Both the position numbers and the translations under genes were made by a program. Shown here piece after piece: positions 12,501 to 28,726 of a stretch of DNA of 64,000 nucleotides. The stretch spans positions 17,021,501-17,085,500 of the forward strand of contig NC_090780.1 of assembly GCF_040054535.1 (NCBI RefSeq), in the 5' to 3' direction. Position 1 is the first letter of the stretch, and the number at the start of each line of letters is the position of its first letter. This stretch comes from Antennarius striatus (Eukaryota > Chordata > Actinopteri > Lophiiformes > Antennariidae). The notes under the pieces are model-generated. The model saw nothing but the letters and a program-made list of their open reading frames with translations. It ran no database searches and was not told the origin of the DNA.

Positions 12501-15500
12501 TATTGGTGGATGATTGTGGTTAGAAATCACTACTATAAAAGGTTTTTTGTTTCTATGAGATCTGACTCCCTGACCTTTTGATACTAAAATTAGTTGAGGT
12601 TTTTTATTTTAAGGTCTAACAAGAACGTACCGTGACAATAAAGGCCTATTCATATGTATTTGTATCCCAATCCAAAGACTGCTTCCAACAATCTCAATTT
12701 AAATCCTGTCCTTGTATTTTGTTTGGATTATTCAGCAGTGAATCAGGTTTTCTTTTGATTCTTTGGTTGAAAAAGAATAGTGTTATCCATTTTGCATCAG
12801 CTCTTTGAACAAATGGATTTAAATCTTTGTTGTGATAAATGTTCAATTAAGAAGGGTTAATGTTTAGGAGTCGATTAGGATAAGACCATGAGATCTGCAG
12901 AAGAAGACACATGTATACGAGTAACACCGTTTCCCATTGGTTGTGTATGCATGTTAAACATGAGTCCGTTCTTTCCTATGAAGGCTTCTGGGTCTAAGCG
13001 AGGATGATCCACATCATGCAACTAAGACATTGTGAATGGCATGGATTCATCATTCATGCTAACTTTACTGTGTGTTAGGGAGACCATGCATGTATAGGCA
13101 GCACACGCTTCATGCACTCTCAATGTGGATGTACAGTAGATTTTCTCACTAGTCCGCATGAGAAACCTTAAAGTTTGTTGCGTGTTTGCAAAATGTTAGT
13201 TTGCACATTATATAAACAATTTTTAAGGTAACATTATAGATTACAATATATATAATATATATACTTGCAGGACTTTGCACTCTACATAATGTTCAAAGCC
13301 ACTTGTCCATCTGAGTCATACTGTGTTTTGTTAGCCTAGCATTTCCTTCATTTCGTCATCAGGGTGTTACTCTGTGTATTACATGAAAGTGCAGACTCAA
13401 CAGAACTGTGTGGAAAGTTGTTCCAGTTAGTTGCATCCCAGATCTTGTTATAGTCTGCTGACAGAACGACTAAAAGTTGTTCCCCTTTTACCCAAAGTGT
13501 AGTAAGAATCAAACGGGATGCAGTCAATAAATTAAACCCAGAAATGTACAGTACATGTGGAAAATGATGTAGAATGTTTTTCACCATCTTCAGCTTCATC
13601 TTTGGGTCACAGTTCTGGTCTCTTATGCTTAAATTGAAGATAGATTTTAATGAAGCTCATGGAACCAATTAATTTTGTAGGAATGTCCAGACAAAGTAAC
13701 AGATAAACAAGTTTTATTCACCTACTTGAAAAGAACCCTGACGGCTGCCAAATGTTTTGGTCATATTCAGCATTAGTGGACCATGCTAGCTTGAATATTG
13801 AAGAGGGGAGTTTCAAAGTGTAACTCCACTATGATACAGTGCATTCTTCATGTGTGTTGTTGCTACCCCATCATTTTACGTTTAAATGATCCTGCAAAGT
13901 AGACTATTATCATCATACTACAAAGATGTCTTTTCTGTTATCATAGTAATGCCCAGAAAGCTAATGTCCAGTTGTTTGACTTTTTAAATCGGTGCAAACT
14001 TTTTTATTTGGGGGTTGTTGTGATGAAGGATGTTTCAAAGGTAACGATCCATCTTTCTGCCCTTTCTCCGTCTCGTCTCATAAACATGTGGGTCAGATCC
14101 TGCTGAAACCTGATGTTCCACTTCCTCATCTGGTGCTAGGCTTCCTGCTACCGACAGACAGGAAGCTCAGGCATGGCTCATGTGATATTTTGCTCAGTGT
14201 GGTCCGGGCTGAAAGCAGATGGTAATGTTCATGAACACAAATGTCTCCGTGTTTATCCAGTGTTTACTCTCACGGCTATATAGCAGTCGTTCTAATAACC
14301 ACCACTGAGGCAGTTCATGTTTTCTTTCTGCTTGTCTGGAATTGATTAGTCTTTCAACTGGTTGGGGTTCTCTGCTGGAGATGGTGTGATTTATGGTTCC
14401 AACTGCACAGCACGGACCACAATTTATCTCACATCCTTAGAGTCCAAGTTAAGGCTGTCACACAGCCAACGCTGCGTTTTCAGCTTCTCAGCTGGCCCTG
14501 GCCATCAAGCTATAGGAGTGCTCGCAGAATCCTCTGCGATGATCACACGCACCCACCCTTTCTTTAAACACACCCAAATTAGCTATGTGGGGAACTTGTA
14601 GTTGATTCCGCAGCAGCTGAGTACTCAGATCTGTGCTACTCAACCCCCCAGTGGTATTTGTTCAGAGGGAGTATACTCCGGGGTTAGTTTTTGTTTCAAA
14701 TGCAAGCCAATATTCCAATGGTACATTCACAGCTGATGCTTGTTGTAAGTAAACGCATCATCCCCACCCATTGCTTCTTAAGAAAATGTGTGCAATACCC
14801 TGGGAGCAGTTGTGTATGTCTTTTCTCACTGTTTGTGTATTTGTTAAAGGGTTTGACCCGATAGAAGCCTTCAGTTGTGAAGTTAGTCGAACCTGGAAAT
14901 TAAGTGATTCTTTAACCTAAACCTTTAAATCTGTGCTCGATTGTTCAGTCTTTGGTCTGGATGGCAAAATGACAATTTTCAGATGTAGTTTCATTAAATT
15001 CCCTTCAAGACATTTATCCTCAGAGGATGAATTCTGCTGACTTAGCTGTTTCCTAAGGAAGAAATTCTGGAAAATTTTTGGATCCTTTTCACTGTACTGC
15101 TTTCACCAGTCCTTTTCTAGCATGTTAAGAAGCGACGCTTTGGGTCATCAACCTGATCAATGTAACTCACAGACCTACTCACCTGTACAACTCAACTCAC
15201 AAATCCTTAGAATCTGTAAGAAAAACAACACAAATGTTTATAGGAAACACTAAACATAGCAAATAGTGAAGTCTTCAATAAAAATGTCATTATCATGACA
15301 TCTGTTTCAGATATGATCTTTTTACACCACGTGATAAGGCTTGTCATTGTTGTTGTACTGCTATGGGGCGTCCCACAGCAGTACAGACATGTATGAGCAC
15401 GATGTGGTTAACGTCTAGCTAGAGTCTGTCAACCTTTGCTCTCGTTCACTCGTATTGAATCAGTTGCCAGGCAACTTCAGCCTGGAGAAAAACCGGTCGT

Positions 15501-18409
15501 TGGGCATTGGGAGGTTCCGAGGCCTCCAGCGAGCCCAGTCATTGAGAGAGATGGTTCTGTTTAGGATCCCCTCCCCTCATCAGTCACTGGCCTTCTATAG
15601 CCAAATGCTTGGCATCCATCTCGCAGCAAACACTTGAGATCTACCAGTTTCCTTGGTGCTATCGACCGTCTTTATGCGGTCTTCTTTTTTGTTCACATGG
15701 TATCCTCTGAGTGCCACCAGAGGTCACGACATGAGCCTCAGTCTTTGTTTCACTCCATAAAGGCTCTATTCTCCCTCGGCAGCAAAGCCCTCCAGGCTTG
15801 CTGGACATAGGACACCATTGTGACTCACAGAGGGGTAACATGAGGCTGATGCATGCTTATGAAAGAGTGCATGGGTTTGATTATGAAGTTTTTAAAACTG
15901 TGTTGAAGTATTAACTAGTTGTCAGCCATTAGTTTTAATGAGAAAGTACTGATTTAGCATTAAACCAACGTGGGCTACTGTACTTTATGGTTTTCCATTA
16001 GAACACAGAGTATTCATGAGAAGCAATAGATAGTTGTTTTTAGTAATTACTGTACTGTTAGAATAAGTTGGAGTCTAATATGATAAGTCATAATTTGACT
16101 GACCTACAAAATGCACCACAAAGTGGTCTTCTGATTTTACACGTATATTCAACAGATATCGAATCATTTTTTTGTCCTGTTTTTTGACAGGTGAAAGCCT
16201 ACAGCGTACAAAGCCAACTCTTGTTCCTTTCACAGCACCTGAAGGTTTTTCTTAGTTGTTGCAATAATGTAAGTGGCTTATTTTTCACTGAAGTACAGCT
16301 TTCCCACGATGAAAAATATGCAAATATTTCAGAACGAGACATCACAGAGAAGGGAAATGGTAGAAAGGCGTGGTTCTGAACGTGAAGGTCTACAAATGAC
16401 AGGAAACTTCTTGGGGGGGGGGACATATCCATACCAGCTAGGTGGCCTGGAGAGAAAGGCCCTGGAGCCCAGCAAACATATTTCCAATATGAACTGGTTC
16501 ATATTTTAGAGATACAGGGCAACTTTTTAAACCAGTCGACAATGAAACATCAAACAGTCTCCTCTGGGTTTTCTTTACTATGATTTGCACCGACACATTC
16601 AGTAAATCAACGCACAAACCATAGAACAAGAACAAAGACCATAACAAACAATGTCCATTCTCTCGTGAGGTCTTTTCTAATCTTGTATCCTGTTCATGAG
16701 GCATCGCTGTCTTATCACAACAATAATTACACTGAAGCATTTATTCATGTGTAGTACACGTACTACACATCAGGTATAGAGTACCCTTGAGGTATAGAGT
16801 AAAGGGGTTGTGAGTGTGAACCTTTTCTTTTGATAAATTAAGTAGATCAAATGGACAGACGGTGGCCGTTATGTTTTTGATTTGCAAAGTCTCCATTCTC
16901 ATGAACACGTTGCCTCAGCAATGGATCATGACTCAGATGACCTCATGCATTCAGTGGTCAATGGTTCCAGTTTGGGAGTCTAAGTGAAAAACGTTCCTTC
17001 AACCTTACGAACACATGCCTGCCATAAATCAAGAATTTGTAGGATAATGCTAACAAAAACTCACACAGATGTCTCATAGACATGATGAAGGGATGATAGT
17101 TTAAATCCAGATGGTAAAGGTTCAATCTCAGCCAGACATCGACATAAACACTATTTAACATAACTTTGGAATCGGAGGAGAGACTGACCATTTTTTCATT
17201 TAGTCAGATGCTAGTGACGCTGTGAGATGAGCTAAGAGAAGAGAGACTTCATGAATTCTGTGCTGCCATGTTGAAGATGCATGTCAGGCATCTGTGTTTT
17301 AGAATTTATAGCTTCTTCATGGTAAAGGCCATGTCTGAAACATTTCAGTTCAAAAAAAGTACTTTGGTTTTACTGATAGTGACCTTCAAGTTCCACCATG
17401 TAAAGAAACCATTTGTACCGAGCATTACATCACAACATCACCGCACCCTCATAAAATCATTACATGTAAAGTATTGAACATTCAGTCTTACCCTCAGCTG
17501 TGTGTGCACGTGTCCTCGTAATACAACACTATGATAGACCTGCAGTGTCCAAATTTTAAGTGGTCACAGACATATCTGCTGAGTTCTACAAAAAATAAGT
17601 AACTCACTGCAGCTGTCACAAACCTAAGATGGGAGACAAATGTTCTGAAGAAGAAAAATTTCCAGCCAGATCATTTTTTCCATGTAAAGTCATTCATAGG
17701 CAGGACATGCAAATTACATAGCCTTGTGTCTGAGAAATATGCGAAGCAAATGTGACCCATTTCAGTGAGAAAACCGATTAAAGTAGGGGAAAGTTCCTGC
17801 TAAGTACGGATAAGTGAGGGATAGACGGAGCAGAGAGAGATCTGGAAAGGAGCACAGAATAAAGGCCGGGCGAAATGTTCCTAGCTGTTTGTCTAAAGCA
17901 GAAGACGTGAGGTACTTGTAATCGGATCTCAGCTGTGGTGAAATCATAAAGGAGGTCCGCCAGCTGCCTCAGAGCGAGCCGTCCACCCACAAGCCTTTAG
18001 CCCCGCTGCAGCCCTCTGTGGCGCTCTGCAGGCCTGCCAGCTTTAATATCACATCAACCCCACAACTGGTTCATTTCCTAGTGATTCTAAAGCATGTTGA
18101 GGTTAAGCTTTTACCCCTTGATTGTCATTACTTGTTGCTTCCGATAATTATTTTGCGGATGTTTTTTATGACTGTTTCCAGGGGATAAATGTGACAGACA
18201 GTTCAGTCATTCCCTATTTAGGATGGCTCCTCATTGTCTCCAATCACTTGTCTGGTGAAGATCCAGGACTGGAACATCACAAACAAATATAATTCTGGGA
18301 GGTTGCATAGTTGGAAGCTGTTTTCAGTTTATCATCACAACAAATATCAGGGGGGAATTTAAGCAGCAAAAGTGAAAAGTTATGATTTCTCTGTTTTGTC
18401 TTTCCTTAG
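9518..18409 (+). other. TMEM198 intron 1 (about 8.9 kb)
   Basis: Lies between the donor at 9518 and the acceptor before 18410. It holds simple T- and ATT-rich runs (9675-9722), short G runs (10132-10141, 16413-16421) and scattered short frames without family resemblance. No exon, RNA gene or complete transposon was recognised; a long first intron may carry enhancers, but nothing here proves it. Confidence 0.5.
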
Positions 18410-18497
18410 AGTCACAAACCTGCTCAGATGGACTCCAGATAGCGTCACTAGACATTCTGTCCCAGTCACAACTTTCAGCCTCCCACATTCACCCAGA

Positions 18498-20165
18498 ATG
18501 GCAGACCCCACCGGACTGACCTCTGAAGGGGCCGGGGCGGGTGTGGCCGAGGTCGACGTGTGCAGTTTGGAAATAGAGAGGAAGTATGATGTCATCCCTG
18601 CCGTCATCTGCTCCATGTGTTGCTTGTTTGGCATCATCTACTGTTTCTTTGGTGAGAATCTTCTGTATATCAAATAAGGCAACCAGTTTCTAGCAGGCAT
18701 CATGTGACATTCTAGGTCTCTTTTTCTCTAGGTTACCGCTGTTTCAAGGCCGTCATGTTCCTCTCTGGGCTGATATTTGGCTCCGTCATTATCTTCTTGC
18801 TGTGCCACAAGGAACATGTGCTCGATACTCAGCTGAGCGTGGAGGCCAGTGCCGGGATCGGCCTCGGTATCGGTCTGCTGTGTGGCCTGGTCACCATGCT
18901 GGTGCGAAGCGTGGGCCTCTTTATGACCGGCCTGCTGCTGGGCCTCTTACTGGCCCTTGCCGCCCTGCTGGTCACTCACCAGTTCTACACTCCAACCACA
19001 GTCTGGGTCCCACTGGGGACACTTCTGGGATCAGGCATGGTGTTTGCTGTGCTGACGCTACAGTGGCAAAAGCTCTTCACCATGATCTCCACAGCTGTGT
19101 TTGGGGCGGCCATCATGACGGTGTGCGCTGATTACTTTGTGGAGATGCTCGTTTTGACGAAGCATGTTTACGAATGCTTGCGCCTCACAATGGGACCGCC
19201 TCTCTGCTGGTACAGTTGGGTCATCATGGGCATCTGGCCTGCCCTCAGCCTCGTCGGAGTCCTAGTCCAGTGGAAACTCACAGATGACAGCTTCTCACAC
19301 ACGGAAGGTAAGGAGAAAATATTAACTGTTGTCAGGGTTGCTGAGAATTATAAGTAAGAAATCTGAAGAGCCAGTGGAGGACTGAAAAGGTTTTAGCAGT
19401 TTTTCACTTTTGCATACCCCAAAATGCACAGTTTTCTTCTTATTCATCTGTTAATTCATCTTGAGTTTGAGGTGAGTTGCTTGAACATCCCCAGAGAGAT
19501 GCCTGGCTTCTGTCAAAATACAATGATGGCAAATGGCTTGTCGCATTCAAAGCCAAAGGAAATATATCTGGAAAAAGTCAGAAGCTTCCAGAAACCATTA
19601 CACAGCAGACAAGAATAAAAAGTATTTAGGTTTGCAGTAAAATGTTATTTGACTGGATGTAAGTAATAGAGACAGAAGAAGCAGCTTCTTCCATGTTGCT
19701 GTCGTTTGATGGTAAAACGATGTTTGCAGGATGACTGAATCCCTTTCTTCTCCTCCAGTTGTTATCAGTCGCAGACAGAAGAGAGTCCAGCTGATGAGAA
19801 TTCGAGAGAAGGACGCTAAAAAGCGACAGCAGGCAGGTGGGCAGGAAGGCACGTACCGCCGTAAACCCACCCCAGTAAAACGCTACGCTGGGGATCTACT
19901 GGCGCCGGTCAGTGTCACCCAAAAAGGCGTGAACTGTAGCTTCTGATGCCTTTAAGACCTTGACCACACCATTTACATATACTTCACTAATCTCTCTGTG
20001 TCTTGTTCTCTGCAGAGCTACCTGCAAAGTCTTCGGGACAGACAAATGGACACGGGCATGTCTGTTAGCAGCGCAGGCACCGCCAACCACGCCATGATCG
20101 ACTTTGACTACGACACTGGCTCCACCGCACCCCTCACAGCTACAACCCCAGTCGTCAGTGTCTAA
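18498..20165 (+). CDS. tmem198b: TMEM198-family multi-pass membrane protein (TMEM198B-type)
   Basis: Complete coding region of 342 codons in exons 18498-18651 (exon opens at 18410 with UTR), 18732-19307, 19759-19907 and 20016-20165 (TAA). Human TMEM198 is about 360 aa and is described as a scaffold that brings LRP6 to casein kinase 1 in Wnt signalling; that role is known for the family, not shown here. Seen: a polar N-terminus, then about seven hydrophobic segments starting with [20 protein letters not shown] and running through the glycine- and leucine-rich stretches of exon 3, ending [19 protein letters not shown]; then a basic region ([20 protein letters not shown]), a tail with YLQSLRDRQ, and an acidic, T/S-rich C-terminus. 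The ATG at 18498 is the first in frame that gives the family N-terminus; the in-frame extension upstream is 5'UTR. The symbol with suffix b rests on gene neighbourhood, not on a tree. Confidence 0.92.
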
Positions 20166-21029
20166 GTAAAGCAGAGGAAAAGACCGCTCAGATCTGTGGT
20201 TTCAAAATGCCTTCCTCCTGTAGAGTTGAACAGCAAACTGATCCCTGCAGCTCTGGGTTTGTTTTGTCCTTGAACTGGTTTGGAGCTCAAGTGGATTTCT
20301 TCCCATCGGTGTGTCGGTCCATGGTGTCGATGAAACAGATTGCTGCTTTTTTTGAAGTAAGAGGTGTCAAATTATAACCACTCTGAGAAACACGTGAAAA
20401 CCCATACTAACAAAACAAGGTCCTCAATTTCCTCATATTGGGTATTAAATGCATTAATATGTACGAGCCACAAGCAATGTCTGTTTCTGTTGGGTAGCAT
20501 GAAGCGATTTGACGCTACCAGTAGTGTACTTAAAAGTGCCTGAAGTGTTTTGTGATTACATGTCTTACTGTTTGACTGTGTGGTCGTAGGATTTGAGAAA
20601 TATTATTACAATGATTTTGATTTTGTGTGTTTTTCATGTGTTGAAAATGACATGAAAGTAGATGCATGGTGAAAGACCAGCTGAAGCAAAAAACTGAATG
20701 ATGCAAAGAGACGACAGTTTGTTTTAAAGCTCTTGGCCTTGGGCAGGATGTTTTCCAGCAGCAGCCATATTTCTGTGACCATTTTTTTGTAATTTCAGTG
20801 TAGACTGTCAGAACACAGTAGATGAACAATTTAAACCTTTGTATGCTTGTGGAGTCAACTTTTTTAAATAATTTATTTGTATAATGTCCAAATACATGGT
20901 AGTGTTGAAAAAGGACAAAAAAGAGTGCATGTTTTAGTTTGTAGCATTTTAAATAATAATTGTGTTCGAGGGGACAATACACCTAATACCTGAAACTGTA
21001 CATACCTGTCGATAGAAAATTCAAGGATA

Positions 21030-21035
21030 AATAAA
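21030..21035 (+). terminator. Poly(A) signal AATAAA, TMEM198
   Basis: AATAAA about 865 bp after the stop, followed within 15-25 bases by GTGTTTG and an A-run. A fitting end for the 3'UTR, which otherwise holds no recognised feature. Confidence 0.6.
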
Positions 21036-21679
21036 TGTGTTTGATATTAAAAAAAAAGTGAATCTGATCATTCACACTAGATTCAAAATGAAAGCAGCTG
21101 TTTTTGTCTTTGGTTGAAGCAAAAATTCAATATTTTATATTTTGTCCGGAATTTTTCACCTTTTCTTCTGGTGATGTGCAGCTGATTGCATTGCTGTTAT
21201 TTCTATCTTAACTGTAGCCCGTTTTATATTTCCATTTAAATCCAAACAATCTGATCATTGTCGCGGACCAGTGCAATTTATTAAATAATTTACAACATTT
21301 TTAAAAAGTGCTTTAAAAATGAGTGGACTGAAAGAACTCTTCCATCATTACATTACATCTTACTGAAAGTATTAAGACTCATGATCCAACACACATGTTC
21401 CAGAGAAAAACAGTGGGTCTCCCATGACTTCATGCAAAAGTTTGGATAAATCGTTGAGTAACAAAGTGTGCTCCAGAACTAACCCTCACTTATATCAACC
21501 AGCGGTGGAGGGCATGTGTAGCTTAGTTGAAATACACTAAAAAGCACACTTTTTGTTTTACAAGACAAAATTTAATCTGTGCTCTTTGGACCCTGGTTGT
21601 GAAAGCGTTCCTTCATTTTGTTCTGTCTGCTGCCCTCTAATGGTCGGTTCATGGCATTACAACAGGAAATTTACTTGAC

Positions 21680-22013
21680 CTCAAAAGGCCCCTAGAAGGT
21701 TTCGGGTTCGATTCCGCTCTGTTTGGGGGGTTTTATGTTTTCGTTCCTGTGTGGGTTCTTTCCGGGGCCTCCATTCTCCGTCCACCGCCAAAAACATCCA
21801 GTTTAGATAAATTCATCATTCCAAATTGTCAACAAGTGTGACAGTGCGTGTGACTGGTTGTTTGTCTAAGTGTGTTAGTGACGCGCAGGCGGTGCTTCCG
21901 GGGTTAACCCCGCCCCTCTTCCGTAGCCAGCTGTGATAGGTTCGAGCGTAACCCGTGATCCGCAGAAAAGCGGTTAAGGGGCTGGTCGTAAGAAAGATGG
22001 ATGGATTAATGAA
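21680..22013 (+). repeat. tRNA-derived SINE-like element
   Basis: Starts with a box-B-like word GGGTTCGATTCC (21703-21716), continues through GTGTGGGTTCTTTCCGGG, CACCGCCAAAAACATCCAG, GTGTGACTGGTTGTTTGTC, AGCTGTGATAGGTTCGAGC and GCGGTTAAGG, and ends in ATGGATGGAT. This block order is the common long fish SINE layout. It sits just upstream of the hAT-like gene. Three further copies are in the window. Confidence 0.7.
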
Positions 22014-22129
22014 AATAAATTTAATATTTATAGGAATTCGCATCAAAACAAATCCGACAACTAAAACAACCCGCACATAATTTGAGGCTGACGTACATGT
22101 TACAGACAAGCGTTGGAACCTGGACCACG

Positions 22130-22374
22130 GAGCTCTGAGGGGTCCTGCCACATGAACGCGCTTCGTGCGCACGGTTAATATTAAGTCGCGGATTGCGTCA
22201 TATCCGCGGGCACGGCGACTAACGCGGATCGGGCGGGTCCGACAGCAAAAAAAATTAAATTACCTGAGCGTTTAGTGCATGAGTTGGGGGGGGGGGGGGT
22301 ATTTTTCGTCAGGCACTAGCTAGCAGACTCATCTTTCAGGGTCCTCTAGCTTGACGCTACAATAACAGAACACA
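22130..22374 (+). promoter_or_regulatory. CpG-rich upstream region of the hAT-like gene
   Basis: Many CpG pairs in a short span (for example GCGCTTCGTGCGCACGG and GACTAACGCGGATCGGGCGG), then a run of 14 G at 22286-22299, ending directly at the start codon region. It stands out from the AT-rich flanks and resembles a small CpG-island promoter. The start site is not visible and no TATA box was seen. Confidence 0.4.
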
Positions 22375-24348
22375 ATGGAGTCAAGGAAGATTCGAGAAAG
22401 GATCCTTAAAGGAGAGTTAAAAACAAAAACAAAAGAGGGAAAGAAAAGTTCGGTGTGGCAGCGCTTCAGCGAGGTGGTCCGTCTGGACGGCTCCAGCGCC
22501 GGGTACGTGATCTGCAACGCGTGTGAAGCGCTTTACGTGTTCGACAGCCACAAAACGGGCACCTCCAACATGGTCCATCACTCCTGTTCCAAAACCAGAA
22601 CCCTGCCTTGTCTGACAAACGCCATCAACCCCATCGCCCGTCGGGAAACCAAAATATCCATCCCATTGGACGTCCGGTCCAAGTTTGTGGATGACTGCGT
22701 GGACATGTGCTGCAGGGATATCCGCCCGTTTGATGTTTTCACCGGGAGAGGGTTCGTCCAGGTGGCGCAGACGCTCATCAACATCGGAGCCAAATACGGT
22801 GCTGTCGATGCCGAGGCGATCTTGCCGGATTTCCAGACCCTGGGCGACCGGGCGCAGAGACAGGCAGCTGAATGCAGGGAGAAGCTGCAGCACGTCCTCC
22901 AGAGGGTGATGGAGGGCGGTGGGGTCGCTGTCACCCCAGACATGTGTAGGGATGCATCCGGCAGGATGGCCTACACGGTTCTGACGTGTCACTACGTCAC
23001 TGACAGGTGGCAGCTGGAGAGTAGAACATTGGCTGCAGTGGAATTTGACAGTAATCAGAAAACCACCAATGAAATCATTCGTGATAAGATCACCAGTGTA
23101 CTGATGAATCATGGGATACCTGCAGAAAGGGTAGTTTTTGTTGGTGATCTGGTACCGAGCATCAGATCAGCTCTTCGGGCCTACCGCTGGGTCCCTTGTG
23201 CCTCCCACACCCTGAACACGGTCCTCAGAGAAACATTCAGTCGGGACAGCGGACAAGAGGGCATCACAGATCTGGTGGACGTGTTGGATAACTGCAGAAG
23301 TCTTGTCGAATTTCTGAAGCGAGTGGAGGCGGTTCGTAATTTATCCCACACGGTGCTTCAAGAATGGAACTCTCGCTGGAGCAGCAAAGTCCTCATGCTG
23401 GAATCTGTTCTGAGACATTACAGCGTCATCATCAAACTCCTGGAGGACAGAGACCAGCTGCATCGGATGGTGGGCATCTCCGAGGAGCAGCTGGTACACC
23501 TGGTAGCGTTCCTCACCATCTTCAGATCGGCTGTAGATGAGCTGGAAGGAGACAAATACCCAACGATCCAAACGGTGCTGCTCTGGTTCTTCAAGCTGAA
23601 GAAACACTGCGAGCCCAAGTTCGGAGATCCGTCCTACATGATTCTTATCCGGGCTCGGGCATCCAGCCTGCTCCAGGAGAAGATGCGCCTCACTCCCATC
23701 CACAAGGTCGCCACGTTTCTCTGTCCCAGATTTAAATCGTTAAAAATGTTGACTCCAGGGGAGAGAAAGGAGGTGATACTCCAAGTGAGGGCCCTTTTAA
23801 ACGAAGAACCCAGCGGAGGCCAGTTAGCAGGAGTCACCACTGCTCCGTTGGGGTTAGGACGAGGTAAAACCTGCAGATTACTACGTCCTTCATTGACTGC
23901 ACAAGGTTAAATGAAAGCAAGGTGTAAAAACATGAAATTAAGTAGAAAAGGAATTAATTTTTCTTATGGAATGGTTAAAAAATAGTGCTAAAATCAACAC
24001 TCCAGAAAGTCTATTCTAACAAGCCTTGTGTCTCCTGTTGCAGACGGTCTGGTTTGTGGGCGACCGAAAAAGCAGAAGATGGACTTCACAGAGTGGGAGG
24101 ATGAGGCTCCGAGATTTAAGGATGAGGTAGAGGAGTACTGCTCCACTAATTTCCAGTTTGAGGAGTCGCTGGAGGAGAATCTACTGTGTTTCTGGGACAA
24201 ACAAAACCGCTCCTTCCCACGGTTGCAGCGCCTCGCAAGGAGAATCTTGTGCATTCCTGCGACGACTGTTGTGAATGAGGCCGTGCGGAATCGACTTAAT
24301 CCTGGAACAGTTGATCCTATTTTATTTTTGAACAGTGCAAAGAAATAA
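22375..24348 (+). CDS. BED zinc finger / hAT transposase-derived protein (two exons)
   Basis: 597 codons: exon 22375-23863 (donor GAG|GTAAAA) and exon 24044-24348 (acceptor TTGCAG, TAA); phase joins as GlyArg-Asp-Gly. Seen: a BED-type finger at residues about 26-71 (Cys47, Cys50, His68/69, Cys71) after a basic start; a Hermes-like RNase H-fold core with Asp189 in TPDM and Asp258 in FVGD, 69 residues apart, close to the spacing of the first two catalytic Asp in Hermes; CASHTLN; and a hAT C-terminal dimerisation motif FWDKQNRSFPRLQRLARRIL. The usual SER-x-FS block that should follow is missing. I could not place the third acidic residue. No terminal inverted repeats or 8-bp target duplication were found. 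It may be a host gene tamed from a hAT element (ZBED-like) or an old element copy; the intact frame and CpG-rich front favour the former. Confidence 0.8.
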
Positions 24349-24862
24349 TGGCTGTAAATGAGACGGTTACAGGACGTTTCGTCTTATTTTACGTTGTCCC
24401 AGCGTTCAGTAGTTACCCCTCCAGAGGAGACGACCGTTGATGTGAGGATGCTCAACATTTTCATGTCTCTGATAGTGAGAGACAACAAACACCATTTGAC
24501 CTGAAGTCTGCTTCATTGCTATGAAAAGTAAGGATTCCAGTCCAACACCTGACCTGAATTCCCAAATTTAAATGTATTTTTGATTAAGAATAATTTAATG
24601 TCGGATGATCCTTAAAGATTGATGTCAAAAATCATGTCATGAAACAAACATGTAGGTCTGTTTGTGTGTATAAATGTGATTTTCTTTACCTTTCTCACTG
24701 ATTCATTTTAATGAAGTCGAGGAATATGGAAGCAGCTCATCAAATCATCTCTTCCGCTGTTTCAGGAAGTCTTCTAAAGCTGAAGGTTAGCATGATGGTT
24801 AGCCTCCTGTTGACCTCCAGGTTAAAAGTTGCCATAGTAACAGCTTCAACTATGTTGTGTTT

Positions 24863-24868
<6 letters not shown>

Positions 24869-24957
<89 letters not shown>
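24869..24957 (+). repeat. (GT)n microsatellite
   Basis: About 44 uninterrupted GT units, 520 bp after the hAT-like gene. A long reading frame across it is only the Cys-Val translation of the repeat. Confidence 0.95.
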
Positions 24958-24958
<1 letters not shown>

Positions 24959-25538
24959 TTTGTGAAGTCTCAGCAGATGTCAGTATTTCACACTTCACAC
25001 TGACTAACTTTATTTTGCTGCATCAATAACAATAAAATCAACCAATCTGAGACAAGAATTTACCTGGGATACGCCCCTTTGTTCATTCTTGGTAAAAAAA
25101 AAAACCCCTCAAGGATATATTTGAAAATGTGAATTTTAATCGTGTTTTTGTGACCCTCTTAATATCTCCACTATTCTTATAGACATTACCGTATGTGGTA
25201 ATAAATGGAAATTTACTGCCACATATGAAAGTACAAAAATGCATTAAAAATGGGGGGAAAAAAACATTGCTACTGTTTTTGAACCTTATGCAAAATATAC
25301 ATATAAACATAAAGGAGAGACAGTGTGACATCCATAGAAGTTCAAATTAAAAAGGTAAAAACAAGCCGTATAGTAGCGTGTGATCAATGATCACGACTTA
25401 CAAACATCAGCCTGCTGTGGAGGATAGGATTAGTTGAAATAAAATCCAGTGAGATAAAATCAATTCACAAAATATTAACATGAACAATCACTAAGTACTT
25501 GGCCTGGAGAAGAGCTGCTGCCTCTGGTTGGGACACCC

Positions 25539-28624
<3,086 letters not shown>

Positions 28625-28726
28625 ATTCAAATGTTGGGTCCCAGATGTTTAGGGTTGATGCTCAGAGCCTGAGAAGTGCTCTGCGGAGTCCCACAGCAGT
28701 CTTCTTCTTCTGCGACCACTTCAGCG

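Noticed and set aside
20530-20982. 150-codon frame on the minus strand
   Set aside because: Antisense to the TMEM198 3'UTR, Phe/His/Cys-rich chance translation, no motif or splice partner.
21703-21716. Possible tRNA gene (GGGTTCGATTCC)
   Set aside because: Box-B-like word of a SINE head; no cloverleaf with a proper acceptor stem could be built by eye.
22417-23112. 231-codon frame on the minus strand
   Set aside because: Lies antisense within the hAT-like coding exon and has no protein features of its own.
24711-24965. 84-codon frame
   Set aside because: Its second half is the Cys-Val translation of a GT microsatellite.
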